Shown piece after piece: positions 1 through 8,477 of a DNA stretch of 63,334 bases; position 1 is the stretch's first letter; every line of letters starts with the position of its first letter. Origin of the DNA: Paracoccus versutus (GTDB lineage: Bacteria > Pseudomonadota > Alphaproteobacteria > Rhodobacterales > Rhodobacteraceae); NCBI RefSeq assembly GCF_000763885.1, contig NZ_JRKO01000036.1:1-63334 (forward strand), given 5' to 3'. The notes under the pieces are model-generated. The model had not been told where the DNA came from. It did no database searches and saw nothing but the letters and a program-made list of their open reading frames with translations. Both the position numbers and the translations under genes were made by a program.

Positions 1-114
1 GCCGGGGCGGCGGATGGTGTCGGCGCCGACCTGGGTGTCGTATTGTTCCCAGACCCAACCCTTGTGGGCGTGGTTGGGGCTGCCGATCAGCGCCTTCAGC
101 GCCGCGATCGGGCC
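1..114 (-). pseudogene. purL: Internal fragment of phosphoribosylformylglycinamidine synthase subunit PurL
   Basis: The reverse strand reads in frame to the left edge and contains [16 protein letters not shown] followed by a DTIRRPG segment, a typical mid-protein block of PurL, the synthetase of purine biosynthesis step four. Similarity stops abruptly near position 114. The upstream residues (from about 115 on) no longer look like PurL, so the N-terminal half is missing. The rest lies outside the window to the left. I infer a truncated copy produced by a rearrangement; a functional purL should exist elsewhere, since the gene is normally single and needed for purine synthesis. Confidence 0.65.
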
Positions 115-546
115 GATGGCGGGCAGGCATGTCTCCTGCCGAAACCAACTCGGCACCGGACGCTGAATTGCGCAAACATCGGGAAACCGCCCCAATTGCG
201 CGACTATTTCAGCGACCTGTTAAGGACCGCGGTGCGGCGCAAGGAGGTTGAGGCCGTGGATCCAGCCGGCCCCCGAGATTTCCAACACCACGCGGCGGCG
301 GGCAATCTTGGCCTCCCAGACCAGCCGCCCAGTATCAGCGTTGCCGAGAACGTCCTGATGCCGGAAGCTCTGGCTCAGCGGCAACTCGCCCTTGGCGCAG
401 GTGCCGGGTCGCAGAGGGCAGCGATCCAGCGCACCGGCTCCGGTCGCGGGCTCTCCCAGGGGAAATCCCCCGGGGCCCGCTTCCCCTTGCCTGAAACCTG
501 TGCCCATATGCCCCCCGAATGCAATCCCATGCACGGAGCCCGGCCG
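115..546. other. Non-coding or degenerate stretch between purL fragment and MFS gene
   Basis: No recognisable gene. A reverse-strand reading frame (220-534) ends in a stretch containing the residues VVLEISGAGWIHGLNLL, which looks like real protein rather than chance reading, but I cannot assign it to a family and its upstream half looks random. It may be another gene remnant at the purL breakpoint. Confidence 0.4.
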
Positions 547-1722
547 ATGACCGGCGACCTCAGGCGGCGGCGGCTCGCGCTTTTCGCCTTCTTCTTCATC
601 CCCGGCGTGGCGCTGGCGTCCTGGGTCACGCGAACGCCCGCCATTCGCGACGGGATCGACGCCTCGCTTGCCGAGATGGGGCTGGTGCTGCTTGGCCTTT
701 CGACCGGGTCGATGTGCGGCATCCTGCTGGCCGGCATGCTGGTGGGCCGCCGGGGAACCAGGCAGGTCGCGATCTCGGGCACCTGGCTGCTGCTTTTCGG
801 CGTGGCGGTCATGGCCGCGGGCACCGGCTTGGGCCTCGCCCCGGTGGTTGCGCTGGGGCTATGCTTCTTCGGGCTGGGCATGGGCGCCGGCGAGATCGCC
901 ATCAATGTCGAGGGGGCGGAGGTCGAGCGGCTTTCCGGCCGTCCCTTGATGCACGCGCTGCATGGCTGCTTCAGCCTGGGCACCGTCTTCGGGGCATTGG
1001 CCGGCACAGCCCTTGCCCGGATCGACCTGCCCGTTGCATGGCATCTGGGCCTGGTCGCCGCAGCCGCGGCGCCGCCGGTCCTGTGGTTTGGCCGCTGGAT
1101 ACCGGAAGGGACCGGCCTTGCCGCCGCCAGGACCAAAGCTGGCACCGCCCCTGCCCTTCGCCACGATGCCTATTGGCGCGATCCGCGGCTCTACCTGATC
1201 GGCCTGGTCGTGCTGGCGGTGGCCCTGGCCGAGGGGGCGGCAAACGACTGGCTGCCGATCCTGATGGTGGACGAGCACGGCTTCTCGCCCGCCATCGGGT
1301 CTTTGGTCTACCTGGGCTTTTCCGCGGCGATGACGCTGGGCCGGTTCGCGGGCGGGATCTTCCTGCGCCGCCATGGTCCGGCGGCCGTCATGCGCGTGAC
1401 TGCGGCGCTTTGCGCGACCGGGCTGGCGTTGGTGATCCTGGCGCCGGTGCCGGCGCTGGCCGCGGCATCGGTGGTCCTGTGGGGCCTTGGCGCCTCGCTG
1501 GGGTTCCCCATCGCCATCTCGGCAGCAGCAGCATCGGGACCAAATGCGACTGGCCGGGTGCGCACGGTCACGATCTGCGGCTATATCGCCTTCCTGGTCG
1601 GGCCTCCGCTGCTCGGGCTCATCGGCGAGACATACGGGCTGCGCATGGCCATGCTGCTGGTCCTGGCGCTGATCCTTGCCGCCGCTGCCGTGGCCGGGGC
1701 GGTGCGGCCACGGGCGACATAG
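547..1722 (+). CDS. MFS transporter, YbjJ-like
   Basis: Predicted inner-membrane major facilitator of 391 residues with about 12 hydrophobic segments. The N-terminus has a short basic stretch (GDLRRRR), then the first membrane segment, and the loop after segment 2 carries GRRGTRQVA, which fits the MFS loop 2-3 signature. Sequence style (WVTRTPAIRDGI near the N-terminus, GEIAINVEGAEVE in segment 4) matches the YbjJ-type group of sugar or drug exporters. I chose ATG 547 because a GGAG lies about ten bases upstream; 529 is an alternative start. It stands alone, with a pseudogene downstream. Substrate unknown. Confidence 0.8.
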   Translation: MTGDLRRRRLALFAFFFIPGVALASWVTRTPAIRDGIDASLAEMGLVLLGLSTGSMCGILLAGMLVGRRGTRQVAISGTWLLLFGVAVMAAGTGLGLAPVVALGLCFFGLGMGAGEIAINVEGAEVERLSGRPLMHALHGCFSLGTVFGALAGTALARIDLPVAWHLGLVAAAAAPPVLWFGRWIPEGTGLAAARTKAGTAPALRHDAYWRDPRLYLIGLVVLAVALAEGAANDWLPILMVDEHGFSPAIGSLVYLGFSAAMTLGRFAGGIFLRRHGPAAVMRVTAALCATGLALVILAPVPALAAASVVLWGLGASLGFPIAISAAAASGPNATGRVRTVTICGYIAFLVGPPLLGLIGETYGLRMAMLLVLALILAAAAVAGAVRPRAT

Positions 1723-1837
1723 GCGCCTTCGACCTCCCTCGCCGCGCCGGTCCGGTTTCAAGGCGGCCGAGGTTTCCATCGCCCGGCGCAAGCGGCAGGA
1801 TGGCTGAAGAAATCACGACGAACAGGCGGGCACAGGG

Positions 1838-2238
1838 ATGAAAGTCGACGGGCGCTGCCATTGCGGCCATGCCACCTACCAGGCAGAGATCGACCCTGGG
1901 CGGGTGTCGATCTGCCATTGCACCGACTGCCAGCAGCTGGCCGGCAGCGCCTTTCGCGTGACCGCCACAGTCCCCCCGCGAGGCGTTCCGGCTGACCGGC
2001 GCCGCTCCGCTATGTCAAGGTTGCGGACAACGGCAAGCGAAGGCGGCAGTTCTTCTGCCCGGAATGCGGCTCTCCGATCTGCACCACCGGCGAGGGCGCG
2101 GAGACAGAGGAAATCGGCATCCCCGTCGGCACCGTGAACCAGCGCGACCAGCTGACACCGACATCGCAAAGCTGGTGCGGCTTTGCCCTGCCATGGCTAG
2201 GCGAGATCCTGGATCTTCCCGGCCGTCCCCGCGATTGA
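1838..2238 (+). pseudogene. GFA-family (glutathione-dependent formaldehyde-activating-like) protein, two frameshifts
   Basis: The N-terminal part reads GRCHCGHATYQ and HCTDCQQLAGSAFR, the zinc-binding CxC and CxxC pattern of the GFA/CENP-V fold. After about position 1972 the frame is lost. The continuation EAFRLTGA is in a second frame, and the C-terminal part (RRQFFCPECGSPICT, SWCGFALPW) is in a third frame from about 2005 to the stop at 2236-2238. The second zinc-site CxxC is thus encoded but out of frame. Two separate +1 shifts suggest decay, although sequencing errors in the C run near 1972 cannot be excluded. Confidence 0.75.
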
Positions 2239-2569
2239 AGAGCCTCGCCCGGTTTCCAGTGCTTCAGCGATCTGCGAGAGGCAGCGGGCCAGTGGATGCC
2301 GCCTCTGCATCGGGCCAAGGATTCGGATACTCGCGACCCTCCTGGCCCATCAGGGCGCATTCATCCAGACGACCATCGAGGAAGGGGCCGATGCCATCCT
2401 GCTCCATGCCGGTGGCAACCCCGTGATCGGCATTCGACACGCTTGCGCCAAAGCCCAGGCATCGGCCCGGTAGCCCCGAACGGCCGCGTATTCCGCAAAA
2501 CCTGTTGAGGGTGATGGTCTTTTCTGGAATGAAGGTGGTCAACAGCATCAATGCGCAGGATAGATGGAC
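2239..2569. other. Intergenic region upstream of the PPC/ECF cluster
   Basis: No convincing gene or known riboswitch was recognised. Short frames on both strands lack codon-position bias and family motifs. The promoter of the PPC-ECF transporter cluster must lie here. An AGGA at about 2556 precedes the PPC gene. Confidence 0.35.
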
Positions 2570-2983
2570 ATGATTTCATCCGGCGTTTTCCATGCCTTCC
2601 GCCTGAAGCCGGGTGAAAACCTGACTGCCGGACTGCGGGCGGCGTTCGATGCATCGGGGACACGGGCGATGGCGCTCGTGACCTGCGTCGGCAGCCTGAC
2701 CGATGTCCGCATCCGCCATGCCAACAGCCCCGAGGCGACGGCCTATTCCGGCCATTTCGAGATCACCTCCCTCGTCGGCACCATCGACGCGGCAGGAGAG
2801 CATCTGCACCTGACCATCTCGGACGGCGAGGGGCGCTGCTTCGGAGGGCACCTGATGCCCGAGGGATCGGCCATCTACACCACCGCCGAGATCGTGGTCC
2901 TGGCCCTGCCCGAGCTTGCCTTCACCCGCCTGCCCTGCCCCCTGTCCGGCTATGACGAACTTGTCGTGACGCAAGACGCATGA
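2570..2983 (+). CDS. PPC-domain (DUF296) protein
   Basis: About 137 residues forming a single PPC/DUF296 domain: the start VFHAFRLKPGENLTAGL, a central ALVTCVGSLTDVRIRHAN, then a GHFEITSLVGTI block and HLHLTISDGEG with GGHLMPEGSAIYTTAEIVV. The conserved His residues of HLHLTISD and GGHLM are present. Prokaryotic members are trimeric and of unknown function; plant relatives have AT-hook DNA-binding partners, but no AT-hook is visible here. The start at 2570 leaves nine bases after AGGA; ATG 2564 is an alternative. It lies 25 bases before an ECF transporter S component, probably in one operon, so a role tied to that transporter's substrate or its control is a reasonable inference. Confidence 0.8.
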   Translation: MISSGVFHAFRLKPGENLTAGLRAAFDASGTRAMALVTCVGSLTDVRIRHANSPEATAYSGHFEITSLVGTIDAAGEHLHLTISDGEGRCFGGHLMPEGSAIYTTAEIVVLALPELAFTRLPCPLSGYDELVVTQDA

Positions 2984-3008
2984 TGGGCAGCAATCAAGGA
3001 ACATCCCG

Positions 3009-3587
3009 ATGAATCCAGTGTTTTCCACCCGCATGCTGGTCCTGATGGCGGTCGGCATCGCGGTGAACATGGCCCTTGGCCAGATCGCCCAGGCGGTCAA
3101 GCTGCCGATCTTCCTCGATGCCCTGGGGACGATGGTGGTCGCGGTCATGGCCGGGCCGCTGGCAGGGCTGATCACCGGCGTCGCCACCAACCTGATCTGG
3201 GGCCTGATCCTGTCGCCGACCGCGGCCGCCTTCGCCCCGGTCGCGGGCGTCATCGGCCTGGCCGCCGGACTGCTGGCGCGAGCGGGAATGTTCCGCGGCC
3301 CGGTCCAGGCAGCGATCTCGGGCGTCGTCATCGCCGTTGCGTTGTCGCTGGTCGCCGTGCCGATCCGGGTCTGGCTGTTCGGCGGCGTGACCGGCAGCGG
3401 CGCGGATTTCATCACCGCATGGATGCTGCAAACCGGGCGCGACCTGTTCGGCGCGACCCTCATCACCGTGATCACCTCGAACCTTGCCGACAAGGTGGTG
3501 ACCGCTCTGCTGGCCTGGGCGATCCTGCGCGGCCTGCCCTTGCGCATGGCCGGGGACTGGCCATTCCTGCGCCACAGCCGCGCCTGA
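3009..3587 (+). CDS. ECF transporter substrate-specificity (S) component
   Basis: A 192-residue hydrophobic protein with about six membrane segments, the size of ECF S components. Visible features are FSTRMLVLMAVGIAVNMALG at the N-terminus, the acidic FLDALGTMVVAVMAGPLAG loop and a GLITGVATNLIWGLI segment, a pattern shared with S components of the QueT/ThiT/HmpT-like pool. It lies directly upstream of genes for the T component and the ATPase, so this is a dedicated (group I) ECF system. The substrate cannot be read from the sequence; no cobalt-, biotin- or thiamine-specific signature was recognised. Confidence 0.78.
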   Translation: MNPVFSTRMLVLMAVGIAVNMALGQIAQAVKLPIFLDALGTMVVAVMAGPLAGLITGVATNLIWGLILSPTAAAFAPVAGVIGLAAGLLARAGMFRGPVQAAISGVVIAVALSLVAVPIRVWLFGGVTGSGADFITAWMLQTGRDLFGATLITVITSNLADKVVTALLAWAILRGLPLRMAGDWPFLRHSRA

Positions 3588-3593
3588 ACCCGT

Positions 3594-4337
3594 ATGGCCG
3601 CCGTGCCGGGCCCGCCGAGGCGGCTGCATCCCGTGACCCGGCTGGCGCTCTGCCTGCCGGTCCTGGCGCTGCTGCCCGTGGGAGGGCCGGTCGCCCTGGC
3701 ATTCGCGACCCTCGCCTGCCTTCCCGTCGCGGCGGCCTCGGGGCTGGGCTGCTTCGTGCTGCGCCGCATGGCGCTGCTGCTTCTGCCCGTGGCCCTGGCG
3801 CTGGCTCTGGTGCATGGCCTGCTGATCGCGCGGGGGCCGGCGACCGTCCTTGGCCCCGTCGCCATCTATCCCGCCGGCCTTGCCCATGCGGGCATGATCC
3901 TGCTGCGCCTTGCCGCGCTGCTGGCGGCGGGACTGATGATCGTCGGCTCGACCACCCCCGGCGAACTGGCGGACGGGCTCGAGGACAAGGGCCTGCCCTC
4001 TGGCATCGCCTATCTGCTGACCGCGCCCCTGAGCCTGGCCCAGGGGCTGGCGCTGGAAGGGGCGGCGCTGCGCGATGCGCTGCAACTGCGCGGGTTGCCG
4101 CTGAGCGGATCACCACGGCAACGCCTGCGCGCGATCTCGCATATCGCCATCGCGCTGATCCGCCTGCAACTGGTCGAGGCAGCCCCGCGCGCGCAGATGC
4201 TGGAGGCACGGGGCTTTCGCAGCCAACCCTGCCGCACGCTGCTGGCGCCCCCGCCCGACACGCCGGGCCAATACCGGCTGCGGCTGGCCTCGGCGCTGCT
4301 GGCCGCCTGCATCCTGATCCTGGGGATGCTGGCATGA
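3594..4337 (+). CDS. ECF transporter transmembrane (T) component
   Basis: A 247-residue membrane protein of the EcfT/CbiQ family. It has hydrophobic segments around residues 15-70 and 75-110 and near the C-terminus. A cytoplasmic coupling region contains ALQLRGLPLSG and MLEARGFRSQ; the second fits the A-R-G coupling motif that engages the ATPases. It follows the S component by six bases and overlaps the ATPase gene by four (ATGA), consistent with translational coupling. Together these genes make a four-domain importer. Confidence 0.85.
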   Translation: MAAVPGPPRRLHPVTRLALCLPVLALLPVGGPVALAFATLACLPVAAASGLGCFVLRRMALLLLPVALALALVHGLLIARGPATVLGPVAIYPAGLAHAGMILLRLAALLAAGLMIVGSTTPGELADGLEDKGLPSGIAYLLTAPLSLAQGLALEGAALRDALQLRGLPLSGSPRQRLRAISHIAIALIRLQLVEAAPRAQMLEARGFRSQPCRTLLAPPPDTPGQYRLRLASALLAACILILGMLA

Positions 4338-5713
4338 GCCTGTCTTTGCGGGGCCTGCGCTTTTCCTGGCCGGGCGGGCCAGCCGTCCTCGACGAGCTGG
4401 ACCTCGACCTTCCGCCCGGTGAGCGGGTCGCGGTGATCGCCGGCAACGGGGCGGGCAAGTCCACGCTGGCCCGCTGTGCCGCGGGCCTTGCCGGCAGCGA
4501 GGCCGTGCTGTGGCGGGGGCGGCCGCTGGCCGCGCTAGCCGGGACCGAGCGCGTGGCGACCGTTCAACTGGTCGGGCAAAGGCCGGACCTGCAACTGTCG
4601 GGCCGGGCGGCCACGGTCCGGGCCGAGATCGCCTTCGGGCCGGAAAACCTTGGCCTGCCCCGCAGCCAGGTCCTGGACCGGGTCGAGGCGGCCATGGAAG
4701 CGATGGGGCTGACGGCCCTGGCCCTGCGCGATCCAAGGCGGCTGTCGGGCGGCGAGACGCAGCGACTGGCCATCGCCGGTGCGCTGGCGATGCGGCCCGC
4801 CCTGCTGATCCTGGACGAGCCGCTGACCGATCTGGACCACGAGGCGCGCGAGGGTCTGACCCAGCGGCTGACCCGGCTTGCGCCCGACATGTCGGTGCTT
4901 GCGCTGGACGTTAGCGCAGAGGCCTGGCGCGCGCAGGGTTTCCAGCTGATGCAGCTGCGCGACGGCAGGCTGCACCCGTTCCAGGATATGCCGCAACCCT
5001 CGCCACCCGCCGCCCGCCCCGTGGAAAGCGGGGACATGATCACGATCCGCGACCTGGACTTCGCCCACGACCCGGCGAGGCCGTTGTTTCGGGGGCTGGA
5101 GCTGGACCTGCCGCAAGGGGCGGCCGTCGCGATCACCGGACCCAATGGCGCGGGCAAGACGACGCTGATGCGGCTGATCGCCGGGCTGGAGCGGCCTTCG
5201 AAGGGCCGGATCACGGTCGCGGGCGTGCAGGTCGGCCCGGCGAAGCCGAAGGAACTGGCGGCGGTTCTGGGAATGGTGCTCCAGAATTCCGACCGACAGT
5301 TTCTTGCCGCCACGCTGCTGGACGAGGCGATGATGGCCCCCCGCCTTCATCGCCTGCCCGATCCGCCTGGGCTGGCCCTGCGGGCGCTGGCCGCACTGGG
5401 GCTGGAGGCCCTGGCCCTCGCCCATCCGCTGGACCAGCACAACGGCGCGCGCAGACTGACCGCCGTGGCCGCCGCCATTGCCCATCGCCCGCGCCTGCTG
5501 ATCCTCGACGAAACCCAACGCGGCCTCGATCCCCGTCATCAGCACCGGCTTGAGCGCGCGATCACCGAGTTCACGCAATCCGGCGGAACGGTGCTGTTCG
5601 TCTGCCATGACGAGGGATTCGTGAGGCGCAACGCCAGCCACCGGCTGGCGGTATCGGGTGGTCAGATCGGTCTTAGCCGGCTATCCGAAATCGGGGAAAC
5701 CGCGCGTTTCTGA
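4334..5713 (+). CDS. ECF transporter fused double ATPase (EcfA-EcfA')
   Basis: A 459-residue protein with two ABC ATPase domains. Domain 1 has Walker A GNGAGKST (37-44), signature LSGGE (137-141) and Walker B LLILDE (157-162), but the H-loop position reads LALDVS (189-194) with no His. Domain 2 has Walker A GPNGAGKTT (269-277), Gln317, Walker B LLILDE (388-393) and His425 in VCHDE, but its signature is degenerate (QHNGARR, 368-374). One composite site (Walker A2 with signature 1) is therefore intact and the other degenerate, as in asymmetric ABC proteins. The start overlaps the T-component stop. Confidence 0.88.
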   Translation: MSLSLRGLRFSWPGGPAVLDELDLDLPPGERVAVIAGNGAGKSTLARCAAGLAGSEAVLWRGRPLAALAGTERVATVQLVGQRPDLQLSGRAATVRAEIAFGPENLGLPRSQVLDRVEAAMEAMGLTALALRDPRRLSGGETQRLAIAGALAMRPALLILDEPLTDLDHEAREGLTQRLTRLAPDMSVLALDVSAEAWRAQGFQLMQLRDGRLHPFQDMPQPSPPAARPVESGDMITIRDLDFAHDPARPLFRGLELDLPQGAAVAITGPNGAGKTTLMRLIAGLERPSKGRITVAGVQVGPAKPKELAAVLGMVLQNSDRQFLAATLLDEAMMAPRLHRLPDPPGLALRALAALGLEALALAHPLDQHNGARRLTAVAAAIAHRPRLLILDETQRGLDPRHQHRLERAITEFTQSGGTVLFVCHDEGFVRRNASHRLAVSGGQIGLSRLSEIGETARF

Positions 5714-6194
5714 TCGGCCAGAACCGCAGCGGACACATGAAAACAGCGGTTGCTATCCGATTTTTGCCGTCCGAAGTTCCCTCGACCACCATGCATTCGC
5801 GCCCAAGCCCAGCATCACATCGTGCGACGAAGCCTCGCAGGCTACGCTCCTCGCAGTCGCCGGCCGGATAGGGTAGTGCTTCTGCTTATGGCAGGTGTCG
5901 GTGTCTATTCGCGGCGGCAGCACAAGCGGCAATCATGCGCCCCACTGCCTCGGGCAGCATCTTCTTTTTGGACGTGCCGATCCCAAGCCCCGCCGGACAA
6001 GAGAATATCAGTCCCTCGGACGTCGCCTCTCTAGCGAATTCTTCCAAATCCGCTGCACGAAACGCTGGTTTCAGCCCAAATTCCCATCTCACCGAAAATC
6101 ACTATATACCTGATCGTATTTAAGTGTTTTCTTGGGTCGCAAGGACGACCGGCATCCCGGCGCCCGGCCGTGATATCAGCGAAAGGACCCCAAC
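5714..6194. other. 480-base intergenic region upstream of ssuD
   Basis: The base composition is less GC-rich than its neighbours, especially after 6000. It should contain the ssu promoter. A 68-residue reverse frame (5886-6092) has protein-like composition (residues LEEFAREATSEGL) but no recognised family, and may be a gene remnant. No hairpin terminator with a T-run was identified after the ECF operon. Confidence 0.35.
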
Positions 6195-7382
6195 ATGAGC
6201 ATTCCAACCCCCGACAAGATCCGCGTGCTCTGGTTCCTGCCGACGCATGGCGACAGCCGCTATCTTGGCACGGCCGAAGGCGGCCGGGCGGTCAACATGC
6301 CCTATCTGCGCCAGGTGGCGCAAGCCGCGGATTCCCTGGGTTATTTCGGCGTTCTGCTGCCCACCGGCCGCAGTTGCGAGGACAGTTGGGTCACGGCGGC
6401 GGCGCTGGCCTCGCAGACCGAAAAGCTGCGCTTCCTGGTCGCGGTGCGGCCGGGGCTGCAATCGCCGACGCTGGCCGCGCGCATGACCGCGACGCTGGAC
6501 CGGCTGTCGGGCGGGCGGTTGCTGATCAACGTGGTTACCGGCGGCGACCCGGTCGAGAACGCCGGCGACGGCATCCACCTGAGCCATGCCGAACGCTACG
6601 AAGTGACCGAGGAATTCCTGAACGTCTACAAGGCGCTGCTGGCCGGCGAGACGGTGAACCACCATGGCAAGCACCTGAAGATCGACGAGGGCAAGCTGCT
6701 GTTCGACCCGCTGCAGAAGAACGGCCCGCCGCTGTATTTCGGCGGTTCGTCCGATGCGGCAAACAAGGTGGCGGCGCGGCAGATCGACAAATACCTGACC
6801 TGGGGCGAGGCGCCGGCGCAGGTGCGCGACAAGATCGCATCCGTGCGCCGGCTGGCCGAGGCCGAGGGGCGCGAGGTCAGTTTCGGCATCCGCCTGCATG
6901 TCATCGTGCGCGACACCAATGCCGAGGCCTGGCAGGCGGCCGAGCAGCTGATCAGCCGGCTGGACGAGGCCACCATAGCCAAGGCGCAGGAAACCTTTGC
7001 GCGGATGGATTCGGTCGGTCAGGCGCGCATGGCCGCGCTGCATGGCGGGCGCCGCGACAGGCTGGAAATCAGCCCGAACCTCTGGGCGGGTGTCGGGCTG
7101 GTGCGCGGCGGGGCCGGGACGGCACTGGTCGGCGATGCCGAAACCGTGACCGAGCGCATCGACGAATATCGCCGCATCGGCATCGATACCTTCATCCTCT
7201 CGGGCTATCCGCATCTGGAGGAGGCCTACAGCTTCGGCGAACGCGTCCTGCCGCTGCTGCCGCTGGAACACCCGCTGCCGCAGGCCAGCCTTGCGGCCAA
7301 CATGGGCCCCTTTGGCGAGACGGTCGGCAACGACTATCGCCCGGCCCAGCCCGCGCCACGCCTTGCCGCAGCCGGAGGTTGA
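6195..7382 (+). CDS. ssuD: FMNH2-dependent alkanesulfonate monooxygenase SsuD
   Basis: A 395-residue luciferase-like flavin monooxygenase that oxidises alkanesulfonates to aldehyde and sulfite using FMNH2. The N-terminal [17 protein letters not shown], the central [19 protein letters not shown], the [11 protein letters not shown] block and the C-terminal [19 protein letters not shown] are all typical of SsuD. AAAGGA eight bases upstream supports the start. It heads an ssu operon whose FMN reductase gene lies 500 bases downstream. Expression would be expected under sulfate limitation, but no specific operator was recognised. Confidence 0.95.
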   Translation: MSIPTPDKIRVLWFLPTHGDSRYLGTAEGGRAVNMPYLRQVAQAADSLGYFGVLLPTGRSCEDSWVTAAALASQTEKLRFLVAVRPGLQSPTLAARMTATLDRLSGGRLLINVVTGGDPVENAGDGIHLSHAERYEVTEEFLNVYKALLAGETVNHHGKHLKIDEGKLLFDPLQKNGPPLYFGGSSDAANKVAARQIDKYLTWGEAPAQVRDKIASVRRLAEAEGREVSFGIRLHVIVRDTNAEAWQAAEQLISRLDEATIAKAQETFARMDSVGQARMAALHGGRRDRLEISPNLWAGVGLVRGGAGTALVGDAETVTERIDEYRRIGIDTFILSGYPHLEEAYSFGERVLPLLPLEHPLPQASLAANMGPFGETVGNDYRPAQPAPRLAAAGG

Positions 7383-7386
7383 GACC

Positions 7387-7848
7387 ATGTCCGCGACCCT
7401 GCGCATCGCCATCCCGCAGGACGGTCGCGCCGGCGCCGTGCTGGCATGGCAACCGGCGCGGAGGCGGCTGCCGGTGCGCCTGACCGTGGCCGAGCCGCGG
7501 CCCGGTTCCGGCCGCGGCTCGGCCCATTCCGCCGCTGACCCGGCGCCTCGGCGAAACGCGCTTCGCATGCCGATCGACCCCGAGATCCGCACCGATTTCG
7601 CGGACGGGCTGGCCGGGAATCCAGGCCTGCCGGACCCGCAGGCGACCGCGCCGAATGGCGATCCGCATGTCCGGACCGCGCGGTGCGGCCGCCATGTTGC
7701 CGGGCGGCTGGCGCCGCAGCTGGCCTCGGGCGCGGTGCGCCAGGTCCGGGTCGCGCGCGAGATCGCCCGCCATGCCCTGCCGGGCCCTATCCTGCCCCCG
7801 GCGGCGACACGACCCTCCGTCGCCGGCCCCACGTCCCCTCTGTCCTGA
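7387..7848 (+). CDS. Hypothetical protein within the ssu operon
   Basis: A 153-residue frame between ssuD and ssuE, rich in Pro, Arg and Ala, with no recognised domain. A strong GGAGG (7375-7379) sits eight bases before the ATG, inside the ssuD 3' end, so ribosomes could initiate here. The composition is low in hydrophobic core residues, so it could instead be an untranslated or degenerate spacer. A very long reverse frame also runs across this region but is a compositional shadow of the ssu genes. Confidence in a real protein is modest. Confidence 0.35.
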   Translation: MSATLRIAIPQDGRAGAVLAWQPARRRLPVRLTVAEPRPGSGRGSAHSAADPAPRRNALRMPIDPEIRTDFADGLAGNPGLPDPQATAPNGDPHVRTARCGRHVAGRLAPQLASGAVRQVRVAREIARHALPGPILPPAATRPSVAGPTSPLS

Positions 7849-7880
7849 CCCATCGGGACCGAACAGAACAGGAGATCATC

Positions 7881-8465
7881 ATGACCGCCCTGACCATCAC
7901 CGGCTTTGCCGGCAGCCTTTCTGCGCCCTCGCGCAGCCGTGCCCTTGTCCAGACCGCCGTGGATCTGGCCGCCGACCGCTTCGGCGCCGTCGGCCATGTC
8001 TTCGATCTTGCCGATCTGGGCCCCTCGCTGGGCCATGCTCGCCACATCGGCGACCTCGACCCCGAGGCGCTGTCGCATCTGACCGAGCTGATCCATGCCG
8101 ACGCGCTGGTGATCGCAAGCCCGGTCCACAAGGGCAGCTATGCCGGGCTGTTCAAGCATGTCCTCGATCTCCTGGATCCCGACATGCTGGCCGGCAAGCC
8201 CGTGCTTCTGGCCGCGACCGGCGGCGGCGACCGCCATGCGCTGGTGATCGAACACCAGCTGCGCCCGCTGATGGCCTTTTTCGAGGCGCAGACGCTGGCC
8301 ACCGGCGTCTATGTCGCCGACCGCGAATTCACCGGCGGCAAGCTGGCCGACGATGCCGCCCATGCCCGGCTGGGCCGGGCGGTGGAACAGTTCGCACCCT
8401 TCCTGTCCCCCTATACCGTTCCCCAGCCGGCCGCCGAGCCCGCGCCGCTGCTGCAAGCCTTCTGA
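7881..8465 (+). CDS. ssuE: NAD(P)H-dependent FMN reductase SsuE
   Basis: A 194-residue flavodoxin-fold reductase that supplies FMNH2 to SsuD. The FMN-phosphate loop is GSLSAPSRSRAL near residue 11, followed by ALVIASPVHKGSYAGLFKHVLDLL, typical of SsuE/MsuE, and a GGGDRHALVIEHQLRPL block. GGAG lies just upstream of the ATG. Gene order ssuD-ssuE-ssuA supports the assignment over other NADPH-dependent FMN reductases. Confidence 0.93.
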   Translation: MTALTITGFAGSLSAPSRSRALVQTAVDLAADRFGAVGHVFDLADLGPSLGHARHIGDLDPEALSHLTELIHADALVIASPVHKGSYAGLFKHVLDLLDPDMLAGKPVLLAATGGGDRHALVIEHQLRPLMAFFEAQTLATGVYVADREFTGGKLADDAAHARLGRAVEQFAPFLSPYTVPQPAAEPAPLLQAF

Positions 8466-8477
8466 GAGGATATCGTC

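Noticed and set aside
220..534. A reverse-strand 104-residue protein next to the purL fragment
   Set aside because: Only its C-terminal half looks protein-like and no family could be named. Reported as part of the degenerate gap rather than as a gene.
2576..4085. Long reverse-strand frames across the PPC and ECF genes
   Set aside because: Low-complexity Arg/Gly/Gln proteins opposite well-supported membrane genes; no domains.
5886..6092. A 68-residue reverse-strand protein upstream of ssuD
   Set aside because: Somewhat protein-like composition but no ribosome site, family or conserved neighbour; could be a relic or chance.
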